Below are positions 61,209 through 64,000 of a stretch of DNA of 64,000 nucleotides, piece after piece. Position numbers and translations under genes: made by a program. How positions within the stretch are numbered: the first letter of the stretch is position 1; the number at the start of each line of letters is the position of its first letter. This DNA comes from Streptomyces mirabilis (GTDB lineage: Bacteria; Actinomycetota; Actinomycetes; Streptomycetales; Streptomycetaceae): the NCBI RefSeq assembly GCF_039503195.1, contig NZ_JBCJKP010000001.1, positions 7,192,001-7,256,000 of the forward strand, in the 5' to 3' direction. The notes under the pieces are model-generated. The model made no database searches and was not told the origin of the DNA. It worked only from the letters and a program-made list of their open reading frames with translations.

Positions 61209-62684
61209 GTGGGCGGCAACGGCGGAAGCGGTACGAACGCTGACAAGCGCCCGAATGAGCTGTTGGGCTCGTGGTTCGTGCGCAGTGGCTGGTCGAAGGG
61301 CGAGCTGGCGCGGCAAGTGAACCGAAGGGCCCGCCAGTTGGGGGCCCATCACATCTCCACGGACACCTCACGGGTGCGCCGCTGGCTGGACGGCGAGAAT
61401 CCGCGCGAGCCGATTCCGCGCATCCTGTCCGAGCTGTTCTCCGAGCGGTTCGGCTGTGTGGTCGCCGTCGAGGACCTGGGTCTGCGCGCCGCCCACCAGT
61501 CACCGTCCGTGTCGGGTGTCGACCTGCCCTGGACCGGCCCGCAGACCGTGGCGCTGATCAGCGAGTACTCGCGCAGTGACCTGATGCTGGCGCGGCGTGG
61601 CTTCCTCGGCAGCTCGCTGGCCCTCGCCGCGGGCCCCGCCCTCATCGAGCCCATGCAGCGCTGGCTGGTGCCCTCGCCCGCCGCGCCCCAGGAGGAGCCC
61701 GAGTCCCCGGCCGCCGCGCGCCGCCCCGGCCGGCTCTCCCAGCCCGAGCTGGACCTCCTGGAGTCCACCACGGTGATGTTCCGCCAGTGGGACGCCCAGT
61801 GCGGCGGCGGTCTGCGCCGCAAGGCGGTCGTCGGCCAGCTGCACGAGGTGACCGACCTGCTCCAGGAGCCGCAGCCCGGGGCGACCAGCAAACGCCTGTT
61901 CAAGGTCGCCGCCGAGCTGGCCGAGCTGGCGGGCTGGATGAGCTACGACGTGGGGCTGCAGCCCACCGCGCAGAAATACTTCGTGCTCGCCCTGCACGCC
62001 GCCAAGGAGGCGGGCGACAAGCCGCTGGGCTCGTACATCCTCTCCAGCATGAGCCGCCAGATGATCCACCTCGGCCGGCCCGACGACGCGCTCGAACTCA
62101 TCCATCTGGCGCAGTACGGAAGCCGTGACTGCGCGAGCCCGCGCACCCAGGCCATGCTGTATGCGATGGAGGCCCGCGCCTACGCGAACATGGGCCAGCC
62201 CGGAAAGTGCAAGCGGGCCGTCCGGATGGCCGAGGACAGCTTCGAGGACGTTCACGAGTGGGACGATCCGGACCCCGACTGGATCCGCTTCTTCTCGCTG
62301 GCCGAGCTGCACGGCGAGAACTCGCACTCCTACCGCGACCTGGCCTACGTCGCGGGCCGCAGCCCCACGTACGCCTCGCTCGCCGAGCCCCTGATGCAGC
62401 AGGCCGTCGACCTCTTCGCCAAGGACGGCGAGCACCAGCGTTCGTACGCACTCAATCTCATCGGCATGGCCACCGTGCACCTGCTGCGGCGCGAGCCCGA
62501 GCAGAGTGCGGTATTGGCCAAGGACGCGATGGCGATCGCCAAGAAGGTGCGCTCCGAGCGCGTCAACACTCGTATCCGAAAGACGGTCGACACGGCCGTC
62601 CGCGACTTCGGTGACCTCGCCGAGGTCGTGGACCTCACCGAGCAGCTCGCCGCCGACCTTCCCGAGACCGCGGAAGCGGTCTGA
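61209..62684 (+). CDS. nsdA: NsdA, negative regulator of differentiation
   Basis: This 491-residue protein has an N-terminal helix-turn-helix-like region (SWFVRSGWSKGELARQVNRR near 21-40, DTSRVRRWLDGENPREP), a Pro/Ala linker near 155-180, and a C-terminal TPR-like helical region (YFVLALHAAKEAGDKPLGSY, LYAMEARAYANMGQPGKCKR). NsdA of S. coelicolor represses sporulation and antibiotic synthesis (established); its mechanism is not settled. GTG 61209 is preceded by AGGGATGGGGG. It is followed by 337 bases containing the amtB control region. Confidence 0.93.
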   Translation: MGGNGGSGTNADKRPNELLGSWFVRSGWSKGELARQVNRRARQLGAHHISTDTSRVRRWLDGENPREPIPRILSELFSERFGCVVAVEDLGLRAAHQSPSVSGVDLPWTGPQTVALISEYSRSDLMLARRGFLGSSLALAAGPALIEPMQRWLVPSPAAPQEEPESPAAARRPGRLSQPELDLLESTTVMFRQWDAQCGGGLRRKAVVGQLHEVTDLLQEPQPGATSKRLFKVAAELAELAGWMSYDVGLQPTAQKYFVLALHAAKEAGDKPLGSYILSSMSRQMIHLGRPDDALELIHLAQYGSRDCASPRTQAMLYAMEARAYANMGQPGKCKRAVRMAEDSFEDVHEWDDPDPDWIRFFSLAELHGENSHSYRDLAYVAGRSPTYASLAEPLMQQAVDLFAKDGEHQRSYALNLIGMATVHLLRREPEQSAVLAKDAMAIAKKVRSERVNTRIRKTVDTAVRDFGDLAEVVDLTEQLAADLPETAEAV

Positions 62685-62887
62685 GCCCAGGCCGCGGAAG
62701 CGGTCCGATCCCAGTACCCCGGCCACGGCCGGTCGTCCCGAACCGCCCGACTCGGCTCCCCCATGCCAGGTCATCGGACGACCAGCCGTGGCCGGTTCGT
62801 TTGCCTTCTGGGAAGGTTGCGCCACGATAACGATCGCTCCGCCCGGTATCAGCCAGTTCATGGAGGCGTAACACACGAGGTGCCTTC

Positions 62888-62925
62888 GTCACTGCGGCGA
62901 AACATCGAGGGGCGTCGACGGAAAC
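62888..62925 (+). promoter_or_regulatory. GlnR box upstream of amtB
   Basis: GTCAC-n6-GAAAC-n6-GGGCG-n6-GAAAC matches the GlnR consensus of alternating GTnAC and GAAAC half-sites with exact 6-base spacers; only the third half-site is weak. It starts 134 bases upstream of the amtB ATG. GlnR activation of amtB-glnK-glnD under nitrogen limitation is established in Streptomyces. The rest of the 62685-63021 gap shows no gene. Confidence 0.85.
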
Positions 62926-63021
62926 CGCGCTGCGTCAATCTCATGGCGCATAACCGGCCCACCCCTCATGACCGCTCAGGCTTCGCCCGCACGGGGCCGT
63001 ACCAACGACGAGGAGACGCCG

Positions 63022-64000
63022 ATGGCACCAGCCATCACGCTAGCCGCAGAAGCTCCCAAGCTCTCGGCCGCCAATACCGGGTTCATGCTCATCGCTTCCG
63101 CCCTGGTGCTGATCATGACCCCCGGCCTCGCCTTCTTCTACGGAGGCATGGTCCGTGTCAAGAGCACCCTGAACATGCTGATGATGAGCTTCATCAGCAT
63201 GGGGATCATCACGATCCTGTGGGTGCTGTACGGCTTCTCGCTCGCCTTCGGCACGGACAAGGGTTCGTTCATCGGTTGGACCTCGAACTGGGTCGGCCTC
63301 AGCAACATCGGCCTCACGGAGCTGTGGCCGGGCTACACCATCCCGATCTTCGTCTTCATGGTCTTCCAGCTGATGTTCGCCATCATCACGCCCGCGCTGA
63401 TAAGCGGTGCGCTGGCGGACCGGGTGAAGTTCACGGCGTGGTCGCTGTTCATCGCGCTGTGGGCCACGGTCGTCTACTTCCCGGTCGCGCACTGGGTCTG
63501 GGGCACCGGCGGCTGGGCGTTCGACCTCGGCGTGATCGACTTCGCCGGTGGTACGGCGGTCCACATCAACGCGGGTGCCGCGGCCCTGGGCGTGATCCTG
63601 GTCATCGGCAAGCGTGTCGGCTTCAAGAAGGACCCGATGCGTCCGCACAGCCTTCCGCTGGTGATGCTCGGCTCCGGTCTGCTGTGGTTCGGCTGGTTCG
63701 GATTCAACGCCGGTTCGTGGCTCGGCAACGACGACGGTGTCGGCGCGCTGATGTTCGTCAACACGCAGATCGCCACCGCGGCCGCCATGCTGGCCTGGCT
63801 CATCTACGAGAAGATCCGCCACGGCGCGTTCACCACGCTGGGCGCCGCCTCCGGCGCGGTCGCCGGTCTGGTCGCCATCACCCCGTCCGGTGGCGCGGTC
63901 TCCCCGCTCGGCGCGATCGCCGTCGGCGCCATCGCCGGTGTCGTGTGCGCCATGGCCGTCGGCCTCAAGTACAAGTTCGGGTACGACGACTCCCTCGACG
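63022..64000 (+). CDS. amtB: Ammonium transporter AmtB (runs off right edge)
   Basis: The first 326 residues are visible. After MAPAITLAAEAPKLS there are successive membrane helices: TGFMLIASALVLIMTPGLAF, GGMVRVKSTLNMLMMSF, ISGALADRVKFTAWSLF, the Amt signature DFAGGTAVHINAGAAALGVI near 173-192 with the pore His, and LWFGWFGFNAGSW. The protein imports ammonium and is normally gated by GlnK, expected just outside the window. ATG 63022 follows ACGAGGAGACGCC. The promoter region carries a GlnR box. Confidence 0.96.
   Translation, partial: MAPAITLAAEAPKLSAANTGFMLIASALVLIMTPGLAFFYGGMVRVKSTLNMLMMSFISMGIITILWVLYGFSLAFGTDKGSFIGWTSNWVGLSNIGLTELWPGYTIPIFVFMVFQLMFAIITPALISGALADRVKFTAWSLFIALWATVVYFPVAHWVWGTGGWAFDLGVIDFAGGTAVHINAGAAALGVILVIGKRVGFKKDPMRPHSLPLVMLGSGLLWFGWFGFNAGSWLGNDDGVGALMFVNTQIATAAAMLAWLIYEKIRHGAFTTLGAASGAVAGLVAITPSGGAVSPLGAIAVGAIAGVVCAMAVGLKYKFGYDDSLD

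Overview
The window reads as a Streptomyces chromosome: very high GC, many GTG starts, G/C-rich terminator hairpins, and a backbone gene order that I recognise from S. coelicolor (roughly the SCO5537 to SCO5583 block, from memory). The order is conservons, gltX, ndgR, leuCD, hupS, cofC, gpsA, ddl, thiL, rpmB, recG, rsmD, coaD, rpmF, rnc, mutM, smc, glcP, ftsY, nsdA, amtB. Most genes are housekeeping or developmental; the unusual material sits where this backbone is interrupted.

Bases 1-9970 hold two tandem minus-strand conservons (cvnA-B-C-D), the left one cut by the window edge. A short gene encoding a duplicated ANPRRT motif and a repeat-rich gap follow. Bases 11.2-15.3 kb hold a FAH-family gene coupled to gltX, a truncated secreted protein, a HAD hydrolase and five tRNA genes, all Gln or Glu, which are the substrates expected for a non-discriminating GltX. 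Bases 15.4-19.9 kb hold a MerR/DUF4188 divergent pair and ndgR divergent from leuCD. Bases 20-27.5 kb hold hupS, the F420 gene cofC, a plsC-like gene with gpsA, ddl and thiL.

Between thiL and rpmB lies a deletion-scarred AfsR/SARP-type pseudogene. Next comes a DhaL/FakA-like gene split in two by a one-base shift. Then comes a minus-strand two-gene module: an HSP90-family ATPase whose stop overlaps the start of a 1019-residue TPR protein. This HSP90-TPR pair is the best candidate in the window for a little-described system. Bases 36.4-45 kb return to the backbone: recG, rsmD-coaD, a SepIVA-like coiled-coil gene, yceD-rpmF-rnc, mutM, and an HxlR regulator facing a flavodoxin-fold oxidoreductase.

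Bases 45.0-48.4 kb are accessory DNA. They contain clustered long palindromes, small orphan genes, a 3' fragment of a tRNA-Ser gene, a nested inverted repeat and the C-terminal stub of a tyrosine integrase. The stretch is flanked by a 12-bp direct repeat, consistent with a decayed integrative element. Bases 48.4-64 kb hold a CAP-domain secreted protein, acylphosphatase, smc (broken by loss of one G in a G-run), glcP, an LLM flavin oxidoreductase, an NCS1 permease, ftsY, a Prim-Pol-domain gene, nsdA, and the start of amtB preceded by a GlnR-type box. The two single-base breaks (smc and the DhaL gene) both fall in G-runs, so sequencing error must be excluded before calling them mutations.
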